Positions 24,534-32,789 of a DNA stretch of 64,000 nucleotides are shown piece by piece. The notes below the pieces were generated by a model. That model saw only the letters and a program-made list of their open reading frames with translations. It was not told the origin of the DNA and did not search any database. A program made the position numbers and the translations under genes. Where the stretch lies: positions 1 through 64,000 of the forward strand of contig NZ_JAJBMO010000009.1 of assembly GCF_020537505.1 (NCBI RefSeq), given 5' to 3'. Source of the DNA: Blautia glucerasea (lineage in GTDB: Bacteria; Bacillota; Clostridia; Lachnospirales; Lachnospiraceae). Numbering within the stretch: position 1 is the first letter of the stretch; each line of letters opens with the position of its first letter.

Positions 24534-25208
24534 ATGACAAGTGATTTTACAGTGCATATGGATGAGTATCTTCCACTTAGGGAGGTCGTTTTTAATACAT
24601 TGCGTCAGGCGATTTTGAAGGGAGAACTGAAGCCAGGCGAAAGACTGATGGAGATTGCTCTTGCGGAGAAGCTTGGGGTGAGCAGGACTCCTATCCGTGA
24701 GGCTATGCGGAAGCTGGAGCTGGAAGGTCTGGTTGTGATGATTCCAAGGCGTGGGGCCCAGGTTGCCAATATTACAGAGAAGGACCTGAATGACGTTCTG
24801 GAGGTAAGGATCACACTGGAAAATATGGCCATTGAGAAGGCTTGCGCCAATATGACAGATGCAGATATCCGGAAGCTGGAGCAGGCGGCAGAGGATTTTC
24901 AGAAGAGCACTGCAGAGGGAGATCTGGTAAAGATGGCTGAAGCAGATGTGAATTTTCATGAGGTAATTTACGAGGCGGCAGATAATAAGAGACTGATGCA
25001 GGTGCTGAATAATCTTCGGGAACAGATATACAGATACCGTGTAGAGTATCTGAAAGAGGACGAGTCCAGAAACCGTCTGGTGAAAGAGCATGAGGAGATT
25101 ACCCAGGCCATTAAAGCCAAAGATGTGAAAAGGGCGCAGGAGCTGTCCTTTGAGCATCTGGAGAATCAGAGGATGGGAATCATCCAGGCAATCCGTGCTG
25201 AGGAATAA
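24534..25208 (+). CDS. GntR family (FCD) transcriptional regulator
   Basis: A 224-residue regulator with an N-terminal winged helix (about 15-75; GERLMEIALAEKLGVSRTPIREAMRKLELEGLV) and an FCD domain with the metal-ligand pattern (VRITLE, DVNFHEVIYEAADN, KEHEEI, FEHLENQ). It follows ispE closely with a GGAGG site, an arrangement seen in related Clostridia. The target is unknown. Confidence 0.9.
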   Translation: MTSDFTVHMDEYLPLREVVFNTLRQAILKGELKPGERLMEIALAEKLGVSRTPIREAMRKLELEGLVVMIPRRGAQVANITEKDLNDVLEVRITLENMAIEKACANMTDADIRKLEQAAEDFQKSTAEGDLVKMAEADVNFHEVIYEAADNKRLMQVLNNLREQIYRYRVEYLKEDESRNRLVKEHEEITQAIKAKDVKRAQELSFEHLENQRMGIIQAIRAEE

Positions 25209-25264
25209 AGTCTTCGGGTTTTCTGGAAAATAAAGAATAAAATGAATATAATTAAAGGATCAGG

Positions 25265-25297
25265 AGATACTGGGATAGATAACCAGTATCTTTTTTT
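25265..25297 (+). terminator. terminator between ispE-gntR and gerA
   Basis: AGATACTGG (25265-25273) pairs with CCAGTATCT (25283-25291), followed by a T run. Confidence 0.9.
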
Positions 25298-25315
25298 GTT
25301 CAAAATGAGGAATAT

Positions 25316-26836
25316 GTGGAAATGAATGAAAATGACAATATTGTTATTATTTCAAAAGATATTCAAGAAAATGAGCATTATATAAGAGAACGATTGACAG
25401 ATTGCGCAGATGTCCAGATACGAAGAATGAGATTGGGGGATGAGCGGAAGGTAGACTGTCTGATGGTCTATATTGAAGTGGCAACTTCCAATATGATGCT
25501 GGAGGACTCTGCCATTGGAAAAATGGTGGGACATTTCTGGGAGATTTCACCTGGGGAGATGCAGGAATTTGTGGAATACAACAGTCTGGGAATTGCGGAT
25601 GTAAAGAAGCTGACTGACATGGAGCAGGTGTTCGCAGGGCTGCTTGCCGGAAATGCGGTTTTCTTTATGGATGGATTTGATCAGGCTATGAAAATTTCCA
25701 GTGCCGGTTATCCAAGCATGGGTGTAACGGAAGTGGAGATGGAGAAGGTTCTTCGAGGTTCCAGGGAAGGCTTCTCTGATTCTGTGAAAATAAATTCTTC
25801 ACTGATCCGGAAGCGGCTTCGGGATACCAGATTAAAGGTAGTGGAATTTTATATTGGGGAGAGATCACATACACTGGTACAGATGGTATACATGGAAGAT
25901 CTGGTGCAGGAGGAATTTCTGGAGCAGGTGAAAGAGCGGCTTGGAGACTTTCGAATTGATGGAATTCTGGATAGTGGAATGCTGGAACAGCTGACGGAGG
26001 ATTCCTGGCTTTCTCCTTTTCCGCAGTATCAGACTACGGAAAGACCAGATCGTGCAGCGCAGGAAATTTTAAATGGAAAAGCAGTGCTTCTCTGTGACAA
26101 TTCTCCGTCAGCGCTTATTTTGCCAGGTGTTTTTCATAGCTTTATGGAAAGCAGCGAGGACTGGTATAACCGATTTGAAATGGCATCATTTCTTCGAATA
26201 CTGCGCTATGTGGCACTGGCAGCTGCTACGCTGCTGCCGGGACTTTATCTTGCAGTGATCCGGTTTCACACGCAGATTCTTCCCACAAATATGCTTCTGT
26301 CCTTTGCCCAGGCAAGAGAAGGCGTGCCATTTTCCAGCATTGCGGAGCTTGTTCTGCTGGAATTATCCTTTGAACTGATTCGGGAAGCTGGTGTACGGAT
26401 TCCGGGAGCACTGGGAAATGCCATGGGAATTGTGGGAGGACTGATCGTGGGATCTGCTGCTGTGGAAGCGAATCTTGTAAGCCCGATCGTGGTTATGGTT
26501 GTGGCAATTACGGCGCTTGGTTCTCTTGCAATCCCAAATGAAGAATTTGCCTCGGCTTTTCGGATGCTTAAATATTTCTTTTTGTTTTTGGGAGGATATC
26601 TGGGGATTTTTGGAATTGTGACCGGGGTATATCTGACAGTATCACATCTGGCAGGACTTCTCAGCTTTGGAGTTCCATACCTGACGCCCTTTGTCAAACA
26701 AAGTACGGATAATGGGACTGGAAGCAAAATTGTGAGAGTGCCATTTAAAAAGAGATGGAGGCGCCCTTCATATGCCAGACAAAGCGAGCAGGTCAGGCTG
26801 CAAAAAATCCGGAACAAAAACAGGAAGGAAAGGTAA
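25316..26836 (+). CDS. spore germination protein, GerA family A subunit
   Basis: A 506-residue GerAA/GerKA-type protein. The N-terminal cytosolic domain (about 1-290) has the family marks DCLMVYIEV and VFFMDG, followed by PFPQYQTTERPDRAAQEILNGK. The C-terminal part carries about five membrane segments, including LLPGLYLAVIRFHTQILPTN. It is the A subunit of a germinant receptor in the spore inner membrane. GTG 25316 has GAGG at a short spacing; ATG 25322 is equally possible. The partner gene starts ten bases after its stop. Confidence 0.92.
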   Translation: MEMNENDNIVIISKDIQENEHYIRERLTDCADVQIRRMRLGDERKVDCLMVYIEVATSNMMLEDSAIGKMVGHFWEISPGEMQEFVEYNSLGIADVKKLTDMEQVFAGLLAGNAVFFMDGFDQAMKISSAGYPSMGVTEVEMEKVLRGSREGFSDSVKINSSLIRKRLRDTRLKVVEFYIGERSHTLVQMVYMEDLVQEEFLEQVKERLGDFRIDGILDSGMLEQLTEDSWLSPFPQYQTTERPDRAAQEILNGKAVLLCDNSPSALILPGVFHSFMESSEDWYNRFEMASFLRILRYVALAAATLLPGLYLAVIRFHTQILPTNMLLSFAQAREGVPFSSIAELVLLELSFELIREAGVRIPGALGNAMGIVGGLIVGSAAVEANLVSPIVVMVVAITALGSLAIPNEEFASAFRMLKYFFLFLGGYLGIFGIVTGVYLTVSHLAGLLSFGVPYLTPFVKQSTDNGTGSKIVRVPFKKRWRRPSYARQSEQVRLQKIRNKNRKER

Positions 26837-26845
26837 CCGAAGTAA

Positions 26846-28510
26846 ATGAAATTTGCAGAAAATAATCGAATTTCCCAACGGCAGCTCTACAGGCAGATCG
26901 TGATTGCGTTTATTGCACCATTAATACTATGCCTTTTCGGAAACAGAAAAACCCTGGGGCTTGGCGGGCTGGCAGGGACTGCAGCAGCTCTTGCAGCTGT
27001 GCTGTTTTATGTGATTTTTCTCATCCGTCTTCGTTATGCTTTTGCCAGGCCCTGCAAAACAGCCGGTGTGGTGTGGGGACGGCTGGCAGCGTTGTTTTTT
27101 CTTATATACTGTATTCTTGGAGCTGCGTTTCTTTTGAATCTTCTGGGAGAAATTGTTGCAGTCAGTCTGGGAACAGGTATAGGAAAAAAATGGCTATGTC
27201 TGGTCGCATTGCTGGTTTGCAGCCTTGGTACGCAAAAGGGGATTCAGAGACGGGGCAGAATGGGAGAAGTGTCAGGAGGTGTGGTGCTTGCAGCGGTTAT
27301 GCTTATGCTAGTCCTGGCTGTAGGACAGGGAAAATGGGAGTATTTTCAGGAAATGGTATGGAATTCCTCTTTCTCAGGAAGAAAAATTCTGGAAAGTGGA
27401 TATGATGTAATATGTGCATTTTCTGGATTGGGGCTGCTTCCCTTTGCATTGGACTGTGTAGGAAGCAGTAAAGATACAGGAAAAACTGTAAGCTTTGCCA
27501 TTTTTACTCTGGGAATTTTGCTTATTCTGACGGAATTGCTGCTTCCTTCAGTATTTGGATGGGGGCGGCTGAAATATGAAAGCTTCCCGATTTTGCCGCT
27601 TCTGGCAGGTGCTGAGCTTCCTGGAAATGTATTGGCAAGATTTGATGTTCTCTGGATGGGATTTCTTTTATACAGCCTTTTATTTTCCATTGGAAGTTTT
27701 CTGCATTATGGCCATTTAATTGTGGAAAAAGCAGATATGGGAACAGGAAAGCTGTGGATATCTATTCTGGTTTTTGCCGGAGCCGTGTCAGAAACTGGCA
27801 GATGGGGAATCCGGAATAGCTTTCCCCTGTATCTGAAATATATATTTGTGCCCGGAATGCTGGTGCTTCAGATTATATTTTTTATGGCTGGAAAAAAGAA
27901 GTGGAAAAAGAAGCTTGCTGCAGCGTGTGTTAGTGCATTGTTTCTGTTAGCCGGCTGTGGCGGTGTGGAACCGGAGAAACGCATGTATCCGCTTGCACTT
28001 GGAGCTGATATTACAGAGGGGAGATATCAGCTGACTTACGGAATTCCGGATCTTCCAAAATCTACTGGGCAGGAAAAAGACGGGGAAGATCAGGGCAATG
28101 CTGCACCGTCGATTCAGGGAGAAACCTTCCGTGAGATTGAAAATATATACAGCCGGACACAGGAAAAATATCTGGATATGGGACATCTGGAAATTCTGGT
28201 TCTTGGCGAGAGTCTGTTGGATGGAGGCCGCTGGGAGCAGGTTCTTGAATATCTGAAGCAGGAGCCGGCCATAGGTGAAAATGTTTATGTGTTTCGCTGC
28301 GATGCGGCATCTGAAGCAGTAGCCTGGGTAAGTCCTCAGGATGTTTCCCTTGGAGAGTATCTTCTTGGGCTTCTGGAAAATAATCCAAATGGAAGCCCGG
28401 GGCAGGCAGTAACTCTTCGAGAGGTTTATCATGAGTTTTATGAACGTGGTGCTTTGCCTGAATTGCCGAAACTGGAAATTTATGGAAGGGAACTGGAGGT
28501 GAAATTTTAG
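26846..28510 (+). CDS. GerAB-GerAC fusion: germination permease joined to a shortened lipoprotein
   Basis: 554 residues. Residues 1-345 are a GerAB-type APC-superfamily germination permease with about ten membrane segments (NRISQRQLYRQIVIAF at the start). Without any stop there follows KKKWKKKLAAACVSALFLLAGC, a typical lipoprotein signal with lipobox Cys371, and then about 180 residues like the N-terminal domain of GerAC (RMYPLALGADI.. DMGHLEILVLGESLL). The later GerAC domains are missing and no separate gerC gene follows. An in-frame ATG at 27884 (Met347) could start a free lipoprotein, but it has no ribosome site. Either a true fusion or internal initiation is possible. An SD (GGAAAGG) precedes the main start. 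Confidence 0.85.
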   Translation: MKFAENNRISQRQLYRQIVIAFIAPLILCLFGNRKTLGLGGLAGTAAALAAVLFYVIFLIRLRYAFARPCKTAGVVWGRLAALFFLIYCILGAAFLLNLLGEIVAVSLGTGIGKKWLCLVALLVCSLGTQKGIQRRGRMGEVSGGVVLAAVMLMLVLAVGQGKWEYFQEMVWNSSFSGRKILESGYDVICAFSGLGLLPFALDCVGSSKDTGKTVSFAIFTLGILLILTELLLPSVFGWGRLKYESFPILPLLAGAELPGNVLARFDVLWMGFLLYSLLFSIGSFLHYGHLIVEKADMGTGKLWISILVFAGAVSETGRWGIRNSFPLYLKYIFVPGMLVLQIIFFMAGKKKWKKKLAAACVSALFLLAGCGGVEPEKRMYPLALGADITEGRYQLTYGIPDLPKSTGQEKDGEDQGNAAPSIQGETFREIENIYSRTQEKYLDMGHLEILVLGESLLDGGRWEQVLEYLKQEPAIGENVYVFRCDAASEAVAWVSPQDVSLGEYLLGLLENNPNGSPGQAVTLREVYHEFYERGALPELPKLEIYGRELEVKF

Positions 28511-28523
28511 CCGCATCAGGTAA

Positions 28524-28620
28524 GTCCCAGGGCGTGTTTGAATGCAGATAAGCATTCACCCGCTTTAAGCGCGCGGAGCACTAACCAGTGGGGATGAATG
28601 TGATTATTCCGGGCTGGGAC
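28524..28620 (+). ncRNA. candidate multi-stem RNA or structured repeat
   Basis: An outer stem GTCCCAG (28524-28530) and CTGGGAC (28614-28620) encloses the hairpins GAATGC/GCATTC (28540-28557), CGCT-TTA-AGCG (28561-28571) and CACT/AGTG (28579-28590). CATTCA (28553-28558) can pair instead with TGAATG (28595-28600), excluding the first hairpin. It also holds the GCGTGTTTGAA motif. Not assigned to any known family. Confidence 0.4.
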
Positions 28621-28658
28621 AGGGAATACTTTTGATAGAAAATATTGGAGGTACTTTT

Positions 28659-28886
28659 ATGTTCTGTTTAAGAAAAAACAAATATCATATAGCGGCAGCA
28701 CTTCTGATGGCAGTATTACTTTGCCAGGTCAGTGAAAATTTTAATAAAAATTCCAACCTTCTTGCATGGTGGGGAACCATTTATCCCCAGTTCTGTTTTA
28801 TGGAAGCACCGGGGACAGAGGAAGGCCAGAAGGCAGAGCCAAGATTTCATTTCTGGATTGTGGATACACTTAACGCTTTGATGTAG
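28659..28886 (+). CDS. small hypothetical membrane-anchored protein
   Basis: A 75-residue protein with one hydrophobic segment (about residues 10-27; HIAAALLMAVLLCQV) and a short Trp- and Pro-containing tail. ATG 28659 has a TTGGAGG site; an in-frame codon at 28632 lacks one. It sits between the ger genes and murI. I do not recognise a family. The position suggests a sporulation or envelope role, which is a guess. Confidence 0.6.
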   Translation: MFCLRKNKYHIAAALLMAVLLCQVSENFNKNSNLLAWWGTIYPQFCFMEAPGTEEGQKAEPRFHFWIVDTLNALM

Positions 28887-28973
28887 TACAAGCACTTGCA
28901 CCGCCGCTCCTTTGGTGTTAAAATGAAGTACAGATTGCGAATATCGCTTGACTATGAATTTGGAGATAGAGGA

Positions 28974-29795
28974 ATGAAAATAGACAGAGATGCGCCCGTT
29001 GGTGTGTTTGACTCCGGTATTGGCGGACTTACTGTGGCAAGGGAGATCATGCGGAATCTTCCAGCAGAGAAAATCGTGTATTTCGGCGATACTGCCAGGG
29101 TTCCATACGGAAGTAAATCCAAGGAAACGATTATAGGATATTCACGTCAGATTATCCGTTTCCTGAAAGAGCAGAAGGTGAAGGCGATTGTGGTGGCCTG
29201 TAATACAGCCAGTGCGTTTGCCCTGGAGGCAGTTCAGGAAGAATTTGACATTCCCATTCTTGGAGTGATTGAAGCCGGTGCCAAGGTAGCTGCGCAGGTT
29301 ACCAGAAATAAACGGGTGGGAATCATCGGTACAGAAGGTACTGTTGGAAGTGGAATCCACGCGGAGGTTCTGAAAAAGATCGATCCGGAGATTACAGTGA
29401 TCGGAAAGCCATGTCCCTTATTTGTACCGTTGGTAGAGGAAGGCTGGACTCATGATCCGGTGACAGTAGAAGTTGCAAGCAGATATCTGAAGGAACTACA
29501 GGAAAAAGATATTGATACACTGATCCTTGGCTGTACACATTATCCACTGCTCCGTTCTACCATCGGGCAGATTATGGGAGATGGTGTTACTTTGGTGAAT
29601 CCGGCGTACGAGACGGCACTGGAGCTTGGCAGACTTCTGAAAGAGCAGGATATGCAGAGCACCGGACAGGGACAGTCTGATTTCCCATATCGTTTCTATG
29701 TGAGCGATCTGGCAGAGAAATTCAAGGGCTTTGCCAATTCGATTCTGCCATTTGATGTGGAGAAAACGCAGAAGATTGATATTGAGAAATATTGA
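28974..29795 (+). CDS. murI: glutamate racemase
   Basis: A 273-residue Asp/Glu racemase making D-glutamate for peptidoglycan. FDSGIGGLTVAREI, the first catalytic Cys in VVACNTASAFAL and the second in ILGCTHYPLL are intact. ATG 28974 is preceded by GGAGATAGAGGA; upstream in-frame codons from 28896 lack a site and would add an unusual extension. The DUF1934 gene follows after 24 bases. Confidence 0.95.
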   Translation: MKIDRDAPVGVFDSGIGGLTVAREIMRNLPAEKIVYFGDTARVPYGSKSKETIIGYSRQIIRFLKEQKVKAIVVACNTASAFALEAVQEEFDIPILGVIEAGAKVAAQVTRNKRVGIIGTEGTVGSGIHAEVLKKIDPEITVIGKPCPLFVPLVEEGWTHDPVTVEVASRYLKELQEKDIDTLILGCTHYPLLRSTIGQIMGDGVTLVNPAYETALELGRLLKEQDMQSTGQGQSDFPYRFYVSDLAEKFKGFANSILPFDVEKTQKIDIEKY

Positions 29796-29819
29796 AAAAG
29801 AGAAAGAAATGGAACAATA

Positions 29820-30266
29820 ATGGAAAAAGAAGTTTTAATTCACGTAAAAGGTTTACATATGATGGACACACCAGAAGGTGATGAGCCAATCGAGATTGTG
29901 GTTCCGGGAGAGTATTATTTCCGCAATGGAAGCCATTATCTTCGTTATGAAGAAATGCTGGACGAGCAGGGAGATCCTACTATAAATTATATCAAGATAT
30001 CTTCCCGGGGAATGGAAGTCCGAAAAAAAGGACAGGTAAATACACATATGGTTTTTGAGCAGGGAAAGCGTAATATGGCATTTTATACCACCCCGTTCGG
30101 AACTCTTGAAATGGGAATTTCAGCGACGAATCTGGAATTGGAAGAAAGTGACGGTCAAATTGCCATGAAAGTGAATTATTCTCTGGACCTGAATCAGGAG
30201 CATGTGGCAGATTGCTGTCTGGATATTCAGGCGCAGGGGAAGAATACAGTTGGGTTTGTGTTGTAG
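29820..30266 (+). CDS. DUF1934 domain protein
   Basis: A 148-residue protein matching DUF1934 (small beta-barrel, YwiB-like): EVLIHVKGLHMM at the start, YYFRNGSHYLRYEE, then IKISSRGMEVRKKGQ and HMVFEQGKRNMAFY. The function is not established. It is commonly found beside murI or other cell-wall genes, as here, and is probably co-transcribed with it. Confidence 0.88.
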   Translation: MEKEVLIHVKGLHMMDTPEGDEPIEIVVPGEYYFRNGSHYLRYEEMLDEQGDPTINYIKISSRGMEVRKKGQVNTHMVFEQGKRNMAFYTTPFGTLEMGISATNLELEESDGQIAMKVNYSLDLNQEHVADCCLDIQAQGKNTVGFVL

Positions 30267-30311
30267 GAACTGTTGGGGAGAAGCATTACAGAAATTAATT
30301 TTAACAAGAAG

Positions 30312-30354
30312 ACAGCAGGCGTTCGTTTGTTAGAATGAACTCCTGCTGTTTTTA
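30312..30354. terminator. bidirectional terminator between convergent genes
   Basis: ACAGCAGG (30312-30319) pairs with CCTGCTGT (30342-30349), with inner GTTC..GAAC pairing and a T run. It serves murI-DUF1934 and the leftward kinase gene. Confidence 0.85.
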
Positions 30355-31703
30355 GAATTGTTATCTGAATCGGTAGCAGTGGACGAATCTGGTATTGGAA
30401 TTAATATTTTCAGATGAAACCAGTGGTCACTGGCGCTGGCATCCACGGCACCACCATATTTTTGAGCAACATACTGGACACTTTTTAATCCGTATCCATG
30501 GAACTGGGAATCAGCTTTGGTGGTAACTGGAAGTCCGGTACCCAGGTGAATTTCGCCCTCATAATAATTTTCGAAAAGAATGATCAGAAAATTTTTCCTG
30601 GAATGGGCATTTACGTGAATTAGTCTTTTTTCCTTGCTTGCAATCTTTGTTTCGCACTCTATGGCATTATCAAGTGCATTTCCGAAAATGGAGCTGATAT
30701 CCATGGCATTCATGAATTTGAAAAGGGTTCCATCGATGACGCTGGTTATGGTAATCCCATGTTTCTGGCAATATATGGTTTTCATTGTGAGAACTACATC
30801 TATTACCGTATTTCCGGTCTTGTTCTGGGCTTCATAATTCAGCAGATCTGCCTCCATCTGATTTAGATATTCATTTCGTTTCTCTGTGTTTTCCTCTGCT
30901 CGCAAAACAATAATATGGTGCTTCAGATCATGATATTTATAGTTGATCATTTCAATGGCATCGCGGGCCTGCTTGTATTGTACATACTGATTGTGGAGAA
31001 TGTTATGGACACTATCCAGCTCATAACGGATGCGCATGTTCATGCGCAGTATATGATAAGTATACATAATGGCAACACCACTTAAGTCTACCAGAGTCCG
31101 GGCATTATAAATCTGGTCGGAATAATTTCCATAGATTGGGAGTCCAGGAACAATGAATCCGAGGTTACTCATGACGAAAACTGCCAATCCGATAAAGGCA
31201 TAGGAAATAAGCTCGCCGGTAGTAATCAGAGCATCTTTTTCCTTCGGATGATAATGGTAATACACGAAATCAAATATGGTAAAAAGAATCCCGTAACATA
31301 TGACAAGAACAAGTATCCGGGCAGTGTAAGAGGTTATAGGTGGTTCATGGTTTATTAAAAGCAGTTCAAACTGCCATTCACAGGAGGATGCAAACTCAGC
31401 AATGATAAAGGAACGAATGGCATAATAAGCAGCATCCCGCCAGTTTACTTCTGCACACAGATAGATAAAGCCCCACATAATGAGCAATGCAGCAGTCATA
31501 AACAAAATCCACAGAATGTTATTAAGGTGTGGAGTCAGGCAAAATAAAGCAGACTGCAAAGTAAGGACCCCTACTGAAATGAATGCGATTTTCTTTGTGC
31601 TTATCCGGGGTCTGAGAAGTCGAAGGCAGATAATACAGGAAAGCCATTCGGCAATCGCAGTATAGAGCCTTGGTATATTTGGTGAGATTGGAAGTGGCAG
31701 CAT
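30330..31703 (-). CDS. GHKL-domain sensor histidine kinase (AgrC-like)
   Basis: A 457-residue kinase. The first half has about six membrane segments without a large extracellular domain. The phospho-acceptor region is YKYHDLKHHIIVLR, the N-box is FGNALDNAIE and the G-box is GYGLKSVQYVAQKYGG. It is the AgrC/HPK10 type, which usually senses peptides, but no AgrB- or AgrD-like gene is present nearby. ATG 31703 is chosen because GGGGAG lies eight bases upstream and it directly follows the regulator stop. The pair is divergent from the repeat-bearing GH3 gene at 32790. Confidence 0.9.
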   Translation of the reverse strand: MLPLPISPNIPRLYTAIAEWLSCIICLRLLRPRISTKKIAFISVGVLTLQSALFCLTPHLNNILWILFMTAALLIMWGFIYLCAEVNWRDAAYYAIRSFIIAEFASSCEWQFELLLINHEPPITSYTARILVLVICYGILFTIFDFVYYHYHPKEKDALITTGELISYAFIGLAVFVMSNLGFIVPGLPIYGNYSDQIYNARTLVDLSGVAIMYTYHILRMNMRIRYELDSVHNILHNQYVQYKQARDAIEMINYKYHDLKHHIIVLRAEENTEKRNEYLNQMEADLLNYEAQNKTGNTVIDVVLTMKTIYCQKHGITITSVIDGTLFKFMNAMDISSIFGNALDNAIECETKIASKEKRLIHVNAHSRKNFLIILFENYYEGEIHLGTGLPVTTKADSQFHGYGLKSVQYVAQKYGGAVDASASDHWFHLKILIPIPDSSTATDSDNNSKNSRSSF

Positions 31704-31704
31704 A

Positions 31705-32409
31705 TTAATGTTCTCCCCAATATTTTGTAAGGTCCTGAAGAAATGCGCTCTGACGTGGACGCCCAAGAGGAAGGCTTTCTCCTTTTACCTGGGCGCATTT
31801 ATCCTGGATGCCGTCTACATGTGCGAGGTTGATCAGGTAACTTTTGTTTCCACGGGAAAATCCGTAGCTGCAAAGTGTTTTTTCCGCAGCACTTATGGTA
31901 CCGGGAGAAATGTATTCACCGGCGCTGGCATGGTAGATCAGATTATGTCCCTGAACTTCAATATAGTAAATATCCGCTGTGTCAAGACGGACAACACCAC
32001 CCTTTATGGGAACGACAACATAATGTCTGTCCTGCTTTTTAAGCTTGTTGATGGCCTGGTTGATACGTTCAGCAAATGCAAAGTAGGAGATTGGCTTCAG
32101 AATATAGTCCATAGCACCTACTTTGTATCCCTGTATGGCATATTGGGTCATATTTGTAATGAAAATGATGACTACACTGGAATCCATGCTGCGAATTTCC
32201 TGAGCGGCAGTCATGCCATTGATAAATTTCATCTGAATATCCATCAGGATAATGTCAAATTGTGATTTGTATTTGGATGTAATCTCGTCACCGTCACGAT
32301 ATACGGTTACAGCAATTTCTTCTTTGGAATTTTTTTGATATTCCTGCAGGTAATCTGTTAACTGCTGGATATATTCTTCCTCATCTTCTACAATAGCAAT
32401 TCTGATCAT
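31705..32409 (-). CDS. LytTR-type response regulator
   Basis: A 234-residue regulator: receiver domain (IRIAIVEDEEEYIQQL; acceptor Asp in IILMDIQM) and a C-terminal LytTR DNA-binding domain (about 135-230; IYYIEVQGHNLIYH, then FSRGNKSYLINLAHVDGI). It is paired with the GHKL kinase downstream. LytTR proteins bind paired direct repeats; such a pair is present at 32669-32703 ahead of the divergent GH3 gene. Confidence 0.93.
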   Translation of the reverse strand: MIRIAIVEDEEEYIQQLTDYLQEYQKNSKEEIAVTVYRDGDEITSKYKSQFDIILMDIQMKFINGMTAAQEIRSMDSSVVIIFITNMTQYAIQGYKVGAMDYILKPISYFAFAERINQAINKLKKQDRHYVVVPIKGGVVRLDTADIYYIEVQGHNLIYHASAGEYISPGTISAAEKTLCSYGFSRGNKSYLINLAHVDGIQDKCAQVKGESLPLGRPRQSAFLQDLTKYWGEH

Positions 32410-32425
32410 ATGTATTTTCCTTTAT

Positions 32426-32512
32426 TAGAGCCTGCCTCAAAAATCATTCTTGCAATCTGCACGCCCCACTTTGCGGTATATTTTGCCGAAATCCTTTTTC
32501 AAACATGCTCTA
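32426..32512. repeat. 87-bp element with imperfect terminal inverted repeats, containing the dispersed motif (copy C)
   Basis: The left end TAGAGCCTGCCTCAAAAA (32426-32443) and right end TTTTTCAAACATGCTCTA (32495-32512) match as reverse complements at 14 of 18 positions. The right end is the motif that recurs at 15349, 20293, 28531 and 39857. It lies in the leader of the LytTR regulator gene. Confidence 0.5.
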
Positions 32513-32534
32513 TAACAATGTTATCGTTTCTATA

Positions 32535-32563
32535 ATTATATATAGTTTGGTACAGGTATGCAA
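32535..32563 (-). promoter_or_regulatory. predicted sigma-A promoter of the LytTR/GHKL operon
   Basis: On the minus strand TTGCAT (32563-32558), a 17-base spacer, then TATAAT (32540-32535). The transcript would start near 32528, giving a leader of about 120 bases that includes the 87-bp element. Confidence 0.7.
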
Positions 32564-32668
32564 GCAGTAAAATTGCTATGCATTCTTGAAAAATGGTAAA
32601 TGCGCATAAAAATAGAAGATAAAATTGTAAAATATGCACAATATATATAAAGGCTTGACTTTGAAAAT

Positions 32669-32737
32669 CAACAATTAATGCAAAAAAACAACACTTCTTG
32701 CAAGAAATGGCAGCAGCAGAATTTTTTATGCTATATT
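32669..32737 (+). promoter_or_regulatory. candidate LytTR operator and promoter of the repeat-bearing GH3 gene
   Basis: CAACAATTAATGCAA (32669-32683) and CAACACTTCTTGCAA (32689-32703) match at 12 of 15 positions with a 20-base period. They end 28 bases before an extended -10 box (TGCTATATT; TATATT at 32732-32737) that lacks a good -35. The same geometry is found at 52019-52085. Confidence 0.5.
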
Positions 32738-32789
32738 TCATTCACGACAAGGGAACAAGAGGTGTTCCAGAAAAAAGGAGGACAACAAT

